Shown: positions 49,350-58,534 of the stretch, piece after piece
How positions within the stretch are numbered: position 1 is the first letter of the stretch
How the letters are laid out: each line of letters starts with the position of its first letter
Source: Massilia kyonggiensis
Lineage (GTDB): Bacteria; Pseudomonadota; Gammaproteobacteria; Burkholderiales; Burkholderiaceae_D
Direction: 5' to 3'
Length of the DNA: 64,000 nt
Assembly (NCBI RefSeq): GCF_024756235.1
Contig: NZ_JANUGY010000002.1
Location: forward strand, 1-64,000
The notes under the pieces: generated by a model
Told to the model about the DNA's origin: nothing
The model's input: only the letters and a program-made list of their open reading frames with translations
Database searches by the model: none
Program-made: the position numbers and the translations under genes

Positions 49350-51482
49350 CTAGACCTTAGCTAAGATTGGCAGAATTGCATCATTCGGCAGTTTCCCGAG
49401 TACCTCTGTACGCAGTCCCGCGAGATCGATCACGCCTTCCTCATATTGAGAAATGCTGCTCGTGAGGGACGCGAGTTCCACGGCCTCTAAATCAGGGTCT
49501 AAGGAGCACTTGGCGCGATACCGCAAGATTTTGGCAAGCACATTACGGCTGGGCGTGCCATGTGCGAACAGGATTGCGTCTGCGATGTACTCAGGAATGA
49601 CAACTTCGTGATCGATGTATCGTCCGAGCAGAATAGCGAACCATCCTTTCTTCGTTTTTTTAGCTAATTCCAGCGCAGCCCATCCAGAAGTTGCGAGATG
49701 TGGCTCTTCAATCCAGTCGGTCCAACGTTCGATAGCAGCTTGCTGATGATATATCTCGGGTAACGCGCGGACTATGGGCTGCCTGTTCCCAGCAGCTACA
49801 AAGTCAACTTCAAATGTGTGTGGCGCGAAGAAAAGCTCGACATACGGGTTACCTGCAGCGAATCCGGTAAGTCGGTCGAATCGTCGATTCCCGTCTTCGG
49901 CCGATGCAATCGCGTCTCGCTTAGTTTTTGCCAATTCCGGGTCATCGGCGGGATTGGGCGTGACGTCGAAGAAAGTCGCATCACGATCGGTGATAATGCT
50001 ACAGCGCTTACGAATCCTGTTGACATGGAAGAGATTGGCCACATTCTCAAAGCCCGTACTGCGAATATTGATTAGACTCACTCCAAGTTCATCGAGACTA
50101 AGTCCAAACACTGCCTTGACAAGGATCGGTATGAGAATCTCTTCAGCATCGCCCTCGACGAGTACAACACTCTTCGCGAACAGCAAACTGCATCGGACTG
50201 CATCCAAGTAGCGTTGGACGGCATCCTGCTGCTTTATCGTTAGCCCGTGTGCTGGCTGATACACCTCACAATAGTTACCGGTCCTTCCCAGGATATTGAC
50301 ATTGCGGATGTTGCTTACCTCGGAAATTTGCGTCGAGTGCGTGGAGAATATGACCTGTGTGTCTGGATACTTGAGGCGATCAAATAGCGTTTTTTGAATA
50401 TGCGTATGAATGTGTGCCTCAGGTTCTTCGATGAGCAAGAAGTTGGCAAAAGATTGCTTGTCGCGCTGATACTTGAACTGAAGAAGCTTAAGAGTCAAGA
50501 AGATAAGATTTGCGCCACCGAGGCTTAGCTCATGAATGGCATCTTCGTGTGCCGCATCGGTTTCGCCAACGAAGAGTTTCAGTGATTGGAAAAGTTTTTC
50601 TGCCTCGGCCGGAAGGTCTGATCGGATCGATAGGGACGCCGGCGCGTAGGCGTCACCAGCTGCATCGTTGATGGTGCCATGAATGTCGGAACGCATGGCC
50701 TTGACTTCAGTCAGGAGTTCGATCGACTCGTTGAGCTGCGCTACTTGTGTCACGATGGGATCGAATTCGGCATGGTCGATTTCCCCAGTTTTGGAACGGA
50801 GTAACGCAAAAAGTGGATTCGTCCTAGTATTGTGAAATTCGGCTACCACATCTCGAAGCGCCTGCACGTATGTAAAGCAGACTTCGCGCTGAATGGCGAG
50901 GCTGTGGGGTAACCTAACACCGATCGCCGGAGCCTCTAAAACTGCTGGAAACTCTACCGTATCAAAATTGCCAACTAGCGCGCGATACACAGCTGGGTCG
51001 GTAAAGTCGGCAATGCTTTTTCCGGTGAGAATTGGCTCATAGTCGAGGACTGTGATCGATTCTCGCAATTTGAGAAGCCCATCCTGGTCGCCGGCCGCTA
51101 ACTCAGCGAATGCTTGTCTTACTGATGCTTTTGGCCGGAAGATCAGGTTCAAGGTCGCCCGCTCCACCGGGTCCTCCCCTAGGACGCCAGTTTGGTGCAC
51201 GAATAATGCCTGAATCGCCTCATCATCAGACACTTCGTCGAACTGCAGGCTGATAATGATCCAATGGCCCCGCCAGTCCACAAGTCCGCGGTTGAAGTCG
51301 CGCTCTTCCAACCTCAGAGCAGAGCGAGACATATTCTCGTCAAGTAGCAGTCGAATTGCGCGAAACACATTGGTTTTACCCGAACCATTTTCGCCGATGA
51401 TTGTATTGATGTTCTTGTTGAAGTGAAAATTTGCGCACGCAAAATTCCGGTAGTTCACCAGTTGCAGTCTTGAAATGTGCAT
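49350..51482 (-). CDS. gajA: OLD-family ATPase/TOPRIM endonuclease, Gabija GajA-type
   Basis: 710 residues. SMC/OLD ATPase: Walker A GENGSGKTN (30-38), signature LSLGGANLI (319-327), Walker B LLIEEPEAH (349-357), H-loop STHSTQIS (380-387). TOPRIM nuclease domain: VVLVEGDAEEIL with E443, and ITDRDATFF with D499/D501. The start at 51482 follows GAGGT; the much longer open frame to 52841 is antisense to the truncated radical SAM gene and is rejected. It pairs with gajB as a defence operon. It is larger than the ~580-residue type GajA, mainly by a C-terminal extension. Confidence 0.87.
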   Translation of the reverse strand: MHISRLQLVNYRNFACANFHFNKNINTIIGENGSGKTNVFRAIRLLLDENMSRSALRLEERDFNRGLVDWRGHWIIISLQFDEVSDDEAIQALFVHQTGVLGEDPVERATLNLIFRPKASVRQAFAELAAGDQDGLLKLRESITVLDYEPILTGKSIADFTDPAVYRALVGNFDTVEFPAVLEAPAIGVRLPHSLAIQREVCFTYVQALRDVVAEFHNTRTNPLFALLRSKTGEIDHAEFDPIVTQVAQLNESIELLTEVKAMRSDIHGTINDAAGDAYAPASLSIRSDLPAEAEKLFQSLKLFVGETDAAHEDAIHELSLGGANLIFLTLKLLQFKYQRDKQSFANFLLIEEPEAHIHTHIQKTLFDRLKYPDTQVIFSTHSTQISEVSNIRNVNILGRTGNYCEVYQPAHGLTIKQQDAVQRYLDAVRCSLLFAKSVVLVEGDAEEILIPILVKAVFGLSLDELGVSLINIRSTGFENVANLFHVNRIRKRCSIITDRDATFFDVTPNPADDPELAKTKRDAIASAEDGNRRFDRLTGFAAGNPYVELFFAPHTFEVDFVAAGNRQPIVRALPEIYHQQAAIERWTDWIEEPHLATSGWAALELAKKTKKGWFAILLGRYIDHEVVIPEYIADAILFAHGTPSRNVLAKILRYRAKCSLDPDLEAVELASLTSSISQYEEGVIDLAGLRTEVLGKLPNDAILPILAKV

Positions 51483-51589
51483 TGGTGGGACCTCTTTGGC
51501 TGATTGTTGTAATGAAATTATGGCATATCTTGCAACCTCCCAAGTTGTTTTTTGGAAATTTTTAGCCACTGGGTCACATGTGAGCGACG

Positions 51590-51760
51590 AGGACGCATGG
51601 ATGGCTATACCGGTCCCTTTGGCAAGCCGAACGCTTACAGTTCCGCCGGCCACTGGTCGTGCATCGGTAGCCGCGTGCCAGCGCAGAAATGACGATATGA
51701 CCCAGCTAGACCTGTTCGGTGGAGCGCTGGCGAGCGAGGGTGGCGGCAAGTGTCTTGCTG
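51590..51760 (+). pseudogene. Degraded 3' remnant of a PA0069-type radical SAM gene
   Basis: Allowing two single-base losses, the translation reads MDGYTGPFGKPNAY, QFRRPLVVP, then SVAACQRRNDDMTQLDLFGG, matching the last ~60 codons of copy 1 (FRRPLVVPSAAACQRRDEDVTQLDLFGGG). It lies just upstream of the gajA promoter region on the other strand and before copy 2. It is best explained as the leftover of an earlier insertion at this gene. Confidence 0.8.
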
Positions 51761-51878
51761 CTGGCAGGGCATATCCCGAACGAAAGTGTTCATGAACAGT
51801 GGGTCGGATATAATATTGACTTAAGCTCATGTATATAAAGAGGAAGTAGAGTAGTTGCGAACAAAGCGAGGCGACATA

Positions 51879-52766
51879 ATGCGCGGCTGCATCTACTGCT
51901 TCGCGCGGCCCACGCACGCCTACCTGGGCCTGTCGCCGGGCCTCGATTTCGAAAGCCGCCTGTACGCCAAGGTGAACGCGGCCGACCTTTTGCGGCGCGA
52001 GCTGGCGCGGCCGGGCTACGTCCCGGAAAACATCGCCATCGGCGTCAACACGGACGCGTACCAACCGTGCGAACGGGAGCTTCGCCTCACGCGCGAAGTG
52101 CTGGAAGTGCTGGGCGAGTGCAATCACCCGTACGGCCTGATCACGAAGTCGTCGCTGATCGAGCGCGACATCGACCTGATCGCGCCGATGGCCGAGAAGG
52201 GCCTGGCCTGTGCCGCGATCACGCTGACGACGCTGGACGGCGAAATCTCGCGCACGCTCGAGCCCCGCGCAGCCGCGCCCGCACGCCGCCTGCGCGCGAT
52301 CCGCACGCTGACGGAAGCGGGCATCCCCGTCAGCGTGAGCGTCGCGCCGATCATCCCGTTCATCACTGAACCGGAAATCGAGCGCATCCTGGAAGCCGCG
52401 AAGGACGCCGGCGCCGTCGGCGCCCACTACACGGTGCTGCGCATGCCGTGGGAAGTGAACCCGCTGTTCCAGCAATGGCTGCACGCCCACTTCCCCGACC
52501 GCGCCCAGCGCGTGATGAACCGCATCCGCGACATGCGCGGCGGCAAGGATTACGACAGCGACTTCAGCAAGCGCATGACGGGCGAGGGGATCTGGGCCGA
52601 CCTGATCCGCCAACGCTTCACGAAGGCCGTCAAGCGCCTGGGCATGGATGGCTATATGGGACGCTTCCACAAGCTGGACGGCTCGCAATTCAAGCGGCCG
52701 CTCGTGGTGCCGAAGACCATCGTCAAGCCGACCAGCGCGGCGGCGGCGCAGATGGATCTGTTTTAA
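51879..52766 (+). pseudogene. PA0069-family radical SAM gene, 5'-truncated (copy 2)
   Basis: 295 residues remain, starting MRGCIYCFARPTHAYLG and continuing in frame to AAAQMDLF. It lacks about 90 N-terminal residues, and only two of the three cluster-binding cysteines are left because the CEHG part is missing. GC-rich host-like codons throughout suggest this is the resident gene cut by the insertion. Upstream bases are foreign and AT-rich. It is followed directly by host genes, with its stop overlapping the end of the GNAT gene. Confidence 0.85.
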
Positions 52767-53302
52767 ACGTCTGGTATCAGCGACAGCACGTGCGCCGCGA
52801 CAGGGCGGCCGTGCAGATTGAGACGGTTGCGCGCAAGGCATTCATGCACGGCCCCGGCCTTGCAGGCGACGCCGAGGCTGGGCAGATTGCCCTCCGCGAC
52901 GACGATCTCGACCCGGGATTGGCCCAGGTGCTCGAACGCATGACGCGACAGCGCCCGGATGGCCGCCAGTGCCGCGCCCCGGCCGCGGGCCGAGCTGCGG
53001 ACCCAGTAGCCGAGGTTGCAAAAGCCGTGCAGGCGGTTGAACTGGTTCAGGCCGGCCGCGCCGACGTAGCGCCGGCCGTCCGGCTCGAAAATGCCGAACT
53101 CGTGCGCGCTGCCGTCGGCCCGCGCGGCATCGCAGAACGCGATCCACGCCAGCGCATCGGCGCTGTCGTAGGCGGCATGCGCCCAGGGCATCCACGGACC
53201 CAGGCTCGCCATCGATTCGCGGACGGCGGCCGCCATCGCCGGCGCGTCGTCCGGGACGAGGGGGCGCAGCAGGAAACCGTCGGCGTGGATGGGCTGTGTC
53301 AT
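52763..53302 (-). CDS. GNAT family N-acetyltransferase (RimJ/RimL-like)
   Basis: 179 residues. FLLRPLVPDDAPAMAAAVRES and the acetyl-CoA loop GYWVRSSARGRGAALAAIRAL, then VEIVVAEGNLPSLGVACKAGAVHE, as in ribosomal-protein-type acetyltransferases. Start at 53302 (MTQPIHADG). It converges on copy 2 with a four-base overlap, confirming that host sequence is uninterrupted here. Substrate unknown. Confidence 0.88.
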   Translation of the reverse strand: MTQPIHADGFLLRPLVPDDAPAMAAAVRESMASLGPWMPWAHAAYDSADALAWIAFCDAARADGSAHEFGIFEPDGRRYVGAAGLNQFNRLHGFCNLGYWVRSSARGRGAALAAIRALSRHAFEHLGQSRVEIVVAEGNLPSLGVACKAGAVHECLARNRLNLHGRPVAAHVLSLIPDV

Positions 53303-53384
53303 GTCGGCATGATAACCTGCCAGTTGTAGCGATGCAGGCTCTCGGCTACGATTGCGTTCTTTTTCGGCAATCGGCAGGCGGGAT

Positions 53385-53930
53385 ATGGTGGAGCAGGGCA
53401 GTGCGGTGCGGCGCGTCGTCTTCGTGGGCGCGGAATCGACGGGCAAGTCGACGTTGTCCGAATACCTGGCGCGTGCCTACGACACGGTCGCTGTGCCCGA
53501 GATCGGCCGCTTCATCTGGGAAGAAAAGCAGGGCAAGCTGGGACCGGACGACTACGTCGAGATCGCCGTCAAGCACCGCGCCGCCGAAGACGCCGCGATG
53601 GCGCAGGCGCGGCGCTGGCTATTTGTCGACACGAATGCGCTGACGACACTGCTGCTAGGCATCGAGTTTCACCAGGTCGGCGATCCGCCGCCGGCCGAGC
53701 TGCTGCGCTGCGCCGACGAGTGCCGGGCCCGCTATGCGCACACCTTCGTCTGCGCGGACGACATCCCTTACGAGGAGCAGGACGTGCGCGAGAACGAGGC
53801 GTGGCGCGGGCGCATCCAGCGACTCGTGCTGAAGGATCTCGACGCGCGCCGCATCCCGTACACGGTCGTGCAGGGCAGCGTGGAAGAGCGGGCGCGCCAG
53901 GTGCGGCGGGTGCTCGACGGCGTCGTTTAA
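53385..53930 (+). CDS. NadR-like P-loop ATPase/kinase
   Basis: 181 residues with Walker A FVGAESTGKSTLSEYLA near the start, then EIGRFIWEE and FVDTNALTTLL. The layout matches the kinase part of NadR (nicotinamide riboside kinase; AAA_28). The adenylyltransferase half is absent. An in-frame ATG 11 codons upstream is possible. It overlaps the convergent dNTPase gene end. Confidence 0.82.
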   Translation: MVEQGSAVRRVVFVGAESTGKSTLSEYLARAYDTVAVPEIGRFIWEEKQGKLGPDDYVEIAVKHRAAEDAAMAQARRWLFVDTNALTTLLLGIEFHQVGDPPPAELLRCADECRARYAHTFVCADDIPYEEQDVRENEAWRGRIQRLVLKDLDARRIPYTVVQGSVEERARQVRRVLDGVV

Positions 53931-55273
53931 ACGATCGTGCCCGGCAGTTCGATACCGTGCAGGCGACGGAACAGCTTCAGCGCGAAGCCGTCCGTCATCC
54001 CGGAAATATAATCGGTCGCCCCGAGCAGGCGTGCGTACGGCGTCGCGCCGCGGCTGAATTGCTGCGGGATGATTTGCGCGATCTTGCGGTCGGCCGCTGT
54101 CCGGTCCGCTTCCGGCTTGACGAGCGCCGGCACGATCTTCCCGAGCAGGCCGCCAAGGATCTCGAAGCCGGCCGCCTCGATCTGCAGCACGGACGGCGTG
54201 GCGTAGATCCGCTCGCGCGACAGCGTGGCAATCGCCTTCAGCTCGGGCGCAAAGCGCGACGCGCCGGCGAGGTCTTGTTCGAAACAGCCGTCCATGATGG
54301 CATCGTAAGACTCACGAAACACCTCCAGCGCGGCGCCGATGAGATGGCCGATGGCGCGGGCGCGCAGGTATTCGACGCGGCCCGTGTCGTCGGCCAGCTG
54401 CCGGTACGACGGGCTCTCGGCCGCACCGCCCGGAAAGGCGAGGGGCCATAGCAGCGCCCGCGCTTCGTCGAAGGACACGCGGCCCAGCCGGTGGCCGTCT
54501 TCCAGGTCGACGATGCCATAGCAGATGTCGTCCGCTGCTTCCATCACGAAGGCGAGCGGGTGGCGCGTCCAGGCGCCCGGGCCCTTGCGCGCGAGGCCGA
54601 CCTGGGTGGCGACGCGCTCGGCCGTCGCCGCGTCGTCCGCGAAGTAGCCGAATTTCTTCTCGCTGATCTTGTCCTTCGCCGCCGGCAGGTCGGACGCGCG
54701 CGGATATTTCATGAATGCCGCGAGCACGGCATAGGTGAGCTGGAACCCGCCATGGTCCACGGCATTCTGCAGGCGCGTCACGAGACGGAAGCCCTGGGCA
54801 TTACCCTCGAAGCGCAGGAAATCCTGGCGTTCGCGCTCGGTCAGGCCGACCAGCCAGCGTTCCTTGTGCTCGGCGAACCAGGACTGGATCGCGGCCTCGC
54901 CCGAGTGGCCGAACGGCGGGTTGCCGATGTCGTGGGCGAGGCAGGCGGCCGCCACGATACTGCCGAAATCCTGCGGCGCCATCGACAGGGCGGGTTCGCG
55001 CTCCTTGATGAATTCGCCGCACAGCATGCCCAGCGAGCGCCCCACCGACGACACTTCGATGCTGTGCGTGAGGCGCGTGCGCACGTAATCGCTGTCCGAC
55101 AGCGGAAACACCTGCGTCTTGTCCTGCAGGCGCCGGAACGCGCTCGAATACACGAGCCGGTCCCAGTCGCGCATGTATTCCGTACGGCTGCCGCCGTCGC
55201 CCCGGTCGTCCTCGCGGCCCAGGCGCATTGTCGACACCAGGCGGTCCCATTCCATCGGCATCCATCTCTCCAT
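53927..55273 (-). CDS. dgt: dGTP triphosphohydrolase-like HD-domain enzyme
   Basis: 448 residues. YMRDWDRLVYSSAFRRLQDKTQVFPL and RLTHSIEVSSVGR, then the HD motif LAHDIGNPPFGHSGE, are hallmarks of Dgt-type dNTPases, which cut dNTPs to the nucleoside and triphosphate. The start at 55273 (MERWMPMEWDRLV) fits the family; a 13-codon longer frame has no better site. Dgt homologues also act in phage defence, but here it is in core DNA. Confidence 0.9.
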   Translation of the reverse strand: MERWMPMEWDRLVSTMRLGREDDRGDGGSRTEYMRDWDRLVYSSAFRRLQDKTQVFPLSDSDYVRTRLTHSIEVSSVGRSLGMLCGEFIKEREPALSMAPQDFGSIVAAACLAHDIGNPPFGHSGEAAIQSWFAEHKERWLVGLTERERQDFLRFEGNAQGFRLVTRLQNAVDHGGFQLTYAVLAAFMKYPRASDLPAAKDKISEKKFGYFADDAATAERVATQVGLARKGPGAWTRHPLAFVMEAADDICYGIVDLEDGHRLGRVSFDEARALLWPLAFPGGAAESPSYRQLADDTGRVEYLRARAIGHLIGAALEVFRESYDAIMDGCFEQDLAGASRFAPELKAIATLSRERIYATPSVLQIEAAGFEILGGLLGKIVPALVKPEADRTAADRKIAQIIPQQFSRGATPYARLLGATDYISGMTDGFALKLFRRLHGIELPGTIV

Positions 55274-55339
55274 AAATGTTTCGACGGTCCAGTGTAGCGC
55301 GTTCGCACACATAAACAGTTGACAGTATCAACTTGCTTG

Positions 55340-55367
55340 TATATCTTAAGATGTATCTTACGATATA
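55340..55367. promoter_or_regulatory. Palindromic operator upstream of the PadR-type regulator
   Basis: TATATC at 55340-55345 mirrors GATATA at 55362-55367, with two direct TATCTTA units (55342-55348 and 55354-55360) between, 10 bases before the ATG. Likely the autoregulatory site of the PadR/YqjI-like protein. Confidence 0.65.
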
Positions 55368-55377
55368 AGGAACGATC

Positions 55378-56043
55378 ATGCCACATCATCACCATCACCA
55401 CCACCATCATCACGACCACGAGCACGCAGGGTTCGCGCCGCACCACCGGCATGGCCCGGGCGGTCCCGGCGGCCACCATGGCCGGGGCCGCGGTCCGGGC
55501 GGCTTCGGCTTTTCCGACGACGGCGGCCTGCCGCGCGGACGCAAGCTGTCGTCGGACGATCTGCAATTGCTGTTGCTGGCTCTCATCGCCGAACAGCCCA
55601 GCCATGGCTACGAACTGATCCGCGCATTGGAAACGCGCTCGGGCGGTTTCTACGTGCCGAGCCCCGGCATGATGTATCCGGCGCTGGCCGCGATGGAAGA
55701 CCTGGGCTGGGTGACCATCCAGCTCGAAGGCACACGCAAGCGTTATGCCCTGTCCGACGACGGCCGCGCCCACCTGGACGCGAACCGCGAACACGTCGAC
55801 ATGCTTCTTACCCGGCTGCAGGAGGCTGCGCGCAAGATGGAGCTGATGCGCAGTGCGCTCGCCGAAGGGGAACAGGGGCCGGGCGGACGTGGTCCGTTCA
55901 GCGCCGAGCTGCATGACGCGCGCCACGCGCTCAAGCGCGCACTGGCGTCGCGGGCCGGTGCGTCCGCCGAGGAGCAGCTGCGCATCGCCGCGATCCTGGC
56001 GCGGGCGGCGGCCGAGATCGAGCAGGGCGCCGGCGAAGGCTGA
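55378..56043 (+). CDS. PadR-family regulator with His-rich N-terminus (YqjI-like)
   Basis: 221 residues. The N-terminus has ten consecutive His followed by DHEHAG and further HH/HGRG units, then a PadR winged helix (LQLLLLALIAEQPSHGYELIRALETRSGGFYVPSPGMMYPALAAMEDLGWV). E. coli YqjI has the same design and responds to Ni/Fe, repressing a ferric reductase gene. No such gene is adjacent here. The native His run is in the genomic frame with a GGAAC site, so it is not a vector tag. Confidence 0.88.
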   Translation: MPHHHHHHHHHHDHEHAGFAPHHRHGPGGPGGHHGRGRGPGGFGFSDDGGLPRGRKLSSDDLQLLLLALIAEQPSHGYELIRALETRSGGFYVPSPGMMYPALAAMEDLGWVTIQLEGTRKRYALSDDGRAHLDANREHVDMLLTRLQEAARKMELMRSALAEGEQGPGGRGPFSAELHDARHALKRALASRAGASAEEQLRIAAILARAAAEIEQGAGEG

Positions 56044-56046
56044 CGT

Positions 56047-57201
56047 TCAGCGCGCGAGTGCGCCGGGCAGACGTCGGGCCATGCCTTGGCGCATGCGCAA
56101 GCCCGGACGCTCGACCGCCACGTACAGCAGCGCTGCCACGGCCAGCGAGGCTCCGTTGTACAGGACGAACGCGGCCAGTGGCGCACTCGCGGTCAACTTT
56201 CCCGCCACGTCGTCGAGCCACGCATACACCTGGCGGTGCGTCAGGTACAGGCTGAACGCGAGGAGGGCGAGCATGCGTACGCCTGGAAACGCCCGCCGTC
56301 CGAGCAGCGTGCGCGGACTCAGCGCGCCCAGCAGCAGGCAGGCACAGCCGAGGGCCACGAGCGGAAGCAGGAATACTGCGCCGCCATGGCCGAGGGGATC
56401 GACCTGCGTGGCCGCCGAGAGCAGCGCCAGGCCCATGCCGAGCAGCACCCATCCGTGCGACAGCACCCGCGCCCACCAGGCTGGACGGAACGCGCGCAAG
56501 GTCGCGAGCAGGACCCCGCCCAGCAACCCGTCGAGCCGCGTCCACGTCGGGCTGTAGATCCTGCCGACGTAGCCCGCAACCGCGCGCGCGGCGTCGCCGG
56601 ACGCAAGATGCGGTGCGATCGCATGGCGCCACTCCCAGTCACGCAACAGCATGCCGGCACCGAACAGCAGGGCGGCGCCGGCGCCTGTCGCGAGCACGCC
56701 CGGCATCCGTCCGCGGCGCGCCAGCAGCCATGCAGCCAGTGGAAACAGCAGATAAAAATGTTCTTCGACGCACAGCGACCACGCATGCGAATAGACCCGC
56801 TGCGTGAGGTGCTCGGGCAGGATGTTCATCGTGAAGGTGAGGAACTGCCAGACGGGCGGCATCGTCTCGGCCTCGCGCCATGCAGGCAGCGCGAGATACA
56901 GTACCAGCACCGCCAGGTAGGCCGGCAGGATACGCCATGCCCGGCCGACGACGAAGCCCGTCCAATCCGGCATGCGGCCTGCAGCGAGGTCGCGCAGCAC
57001 CGGCCAGCCGATCAGGTAGCCGCTGAGCACGAAGAACAGGTCGACGCCCATCCAGCCATGCTGTCCGGGGCCGGGGACATCGATGCCGTGGCTGGACAGG
57101 TGGTACAACATGACGGTGACGATCGCGAGTGCGCGCAGCAGGTCGAGGCCGGGCGAGCGGGGCGACGGCGGAGGCGGTGTGAGGACGGGCGATGGAGGCA
57201 T
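56047..57201 (-). CDS. Acyltransferase 3 family membrane protein
   Basis: 384 residues, about ten hydrophobic helices. [22 protein letters not shown] (catalytic-type His), [29 protein letters not shown] and [16 protein letters not shown] are the family blocks. Acylates a surface polymer of unknown nature. Convergent with the PadR gene, leaving 3 bases between stops. Confidence 0.88.
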   Translation of the reverse strand: MPPSPVLTPPPPSPRSPGLDLLRALAIVTVMLYHLSSHGIDVPGPGQHGWMGVDLFFVLSGYLIGWPVLRDLAAGRMPDWTGFVVGRAWRILPAYLAVLVLYLALPAWREAETMPPVWQFLTFTMNILPEHLTQRVYSHAWSLCVEEHFYLLFPLAAWLLARRGRMPGVLATGAGAALLFGAGMLLRDWEWRHAIAPHLASGDAARAVAGYVGRIYSPTWTRLDGLLGGVLLATLRAFRPAWWARVLSHGWVLLGMGLALLSAATQVDPLGHGGAVFLLPLVALGCACLLLGALSPRTLLGRRAFPGVRMLALLAFSLYLTHRQVYAWLDDVAGKLTASAPLAAFVLYNGASLAVAALLYVAVERPGLRMRQGMARRLPGALAR

Positions 57202-57338
57202 GGCGCGCCAGTCTACCTGAGCGCCAGGCGTCAAAGCTCAAGAATAATCACCGCGTCATCCGCTCGCATCGGGTGGCGTTGGCTGTCGCGCCGCGCCTGT
57301 CGTATGCTGGCGCCGAGTTCATTCCCCCTGTTCACATT

Positions 57339-57908
57339 ATGTCCCGCGATGCCATCGTCGATACCAGCAAGCTGTTGAGCTACGTCCTGCGCCACCGCCC
57401 GGACAGCATCGGCCTGCAACTCGATGTCAACGGCTGGGCCGACGTCGACGTGCTGCTGCAGCGCCTGGCCGAACACGGCAAGGCGGTCGACCGCGCGCTG
57501 CTGGAACGCGTGGTCGCGGACAACGACAAGCAGCGCTTCGCATTCGACGCCGCCCGTACCCGCATCCGCGCCAGCCAGGGCCATTCGATCCAGGTCGACC
57601 TCGCGCTTTCGCCGGCCCAGCCTCCGGACGTGCTGTACCACGGCACGGCGAGCCGCTTCCTCAAATCCATCCTCGCGTCCGGCTTGCGCGCCGGCAACCG
57701 CCGGCACGTCCACCTGTCGGGCGACGTCGACACGGCCCGGCGCGTCGGCGCACGCCACGGCTTTCCCGTCATCCTGCACGTCGACACGGCCCGCATGCGC
57801 GCGGACGGCGCCGTGTTCTACCGCTCGGACAACGGCGTGTGGCTGACCGGTCCCGTGGCGCCGCGCTACCTGCGCGTACTGGACGGGAACGGCCGCGACG
57901 CCGGCTGA
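57339..57908 (+). CDS. kptA: RNA 2'-phosphotransferase (Tpt1/KptA)
   Basis: 189 residues. [56 protein letters not shown] and HVHLSGD contain the conserved Arg/His residues of KptA, which transfers a 2'-phosphate from RNA to NAD. Its bacterial role is unclear because most bacteria lack the tRNA splicing that needs it. Start at 57339. Confidence 0.93.
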   Translation: MSRDAIVDTSKLLSYVLRHRPDSIGLQLDVNGWADVDVLLQRLAEHGKAVDRALLERVVADNDKQRFAFDAARTRIRASQGHSIQVDLALSPAQPPDVLYHGTASRFLKSILASGLRAGNRRHVHLSGDVDTARRVGARHGFPVILHVDTARMRADGAVFYRSDNGVWLTGPVAPRYLRVLDGNGRDAG

Positions 57909-57916
57909 TCGTCGGC

Positions 57917-58453
57917 TCAGCGCTCGTTGGTCGCCGCAGCCAGCAGTTCGGCCGTGTCGCCCGCGCCCATCCTGCGGGCCGCGTCGAGGATGGCGTTGCC
58001 GTCCGCGTCCAGGCGGAACGGATCGGCGCCGCGCGCCAGCAGCAGGCGGACGATGTCCCCGCGGTTGAACATGGCGGCGAACATCAGTGCCGTCTTGCCG
58101 TTCGGGCCCGCGTTGTCGACCGCCGCGCCGTGGTCCAGCAGCAGGGTCGTGATCGCGATGTCTCCCTTGAAGGCGGCGCCGGCGAGCGGGGTCTGGCCGG
58201 CGTCGTTCATGATTTCCGGATCGGCGCCGTGCTCCAGCAGCACCCGGGCCGCGTCCGCATGGCCGTGGTAGCAGGACAGCATCAACAGGCTGTCGCCGCG
58301 CTCGTTGCGCAGGTTGGGCGGCAGGCCCTGGCCCAGCAGCGTCGCGAGCTCGCCGGCCTCACCGGTGCGCGCGAAGTGGAAGACCTTGCGCACGAAGGCC
58401 AGCGTGTCTTCGTCCAGTTCGCTTGCCGATGGCGGGGGAGGCGGTGCTTGCAT
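57917..58453 (-). CDS. Ankyrin repeat protein
   Basis: 178 residues with about four ankyrin units: NERGDSLLMLSCYHGHADAARVLLEHGADPEI, NDAGQTPLAGAAFKGDIAITTLLLDHGAAVDN, then two more. No signal peptide. Protein-protein interaction role; partner unknown. Nine bases from the convergent kptA stop. Confidence 0.9.
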   Translation of the reverse strand: MQAPPPPPSASELDEDTLAFVRKVFHFARTGEAGELATLLGQGLPPNLRNERGDSLLMLSCYHGHADAARVLLEHGADPEIMNDAGQTPLAGAAFKGDIAITTLLLDHGAAVDNAGPNGKTALMFAAMFNRGDIVRLLLARGADPFRLDADGNAILDAARRMGAGDTAELLAAATNER

Positions 58454-58534
58454 CGTGGTCTCCTGTTCGTGAAAGCTCGACAGGATTAGAACATAAAGCC
58501 ATCGCGCGCACGGCAGCGCCGCATTCGCGCAATA

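Noticed and set aside
51483..52841. N-terminal extension of the OLD nuclease frame by ~450 codons
   Set aside because: It is antisense to the truncated radical SAM gene; the real start at 51482 has a GAGGT site and begins the ATPase domain.
54491..55297. Plus-strand frame opposite the dNTPase gene
   Set aside because: No family features; the dNTPase on the minus strand has the HD motif and correct length.
55384..55413. His-tag or vector contamination suspicion at the ten-His run
   Set aside because: The run is in frame with a genuine PadR domain, has an upstream operator, and is flanked by host genes; YqjI homologues have native His-rich ends.
56086..57378. 430-codon frame opposite the second acyltransferase
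   Set aside because: Gln/Arg-rich shadow translation, no motif.
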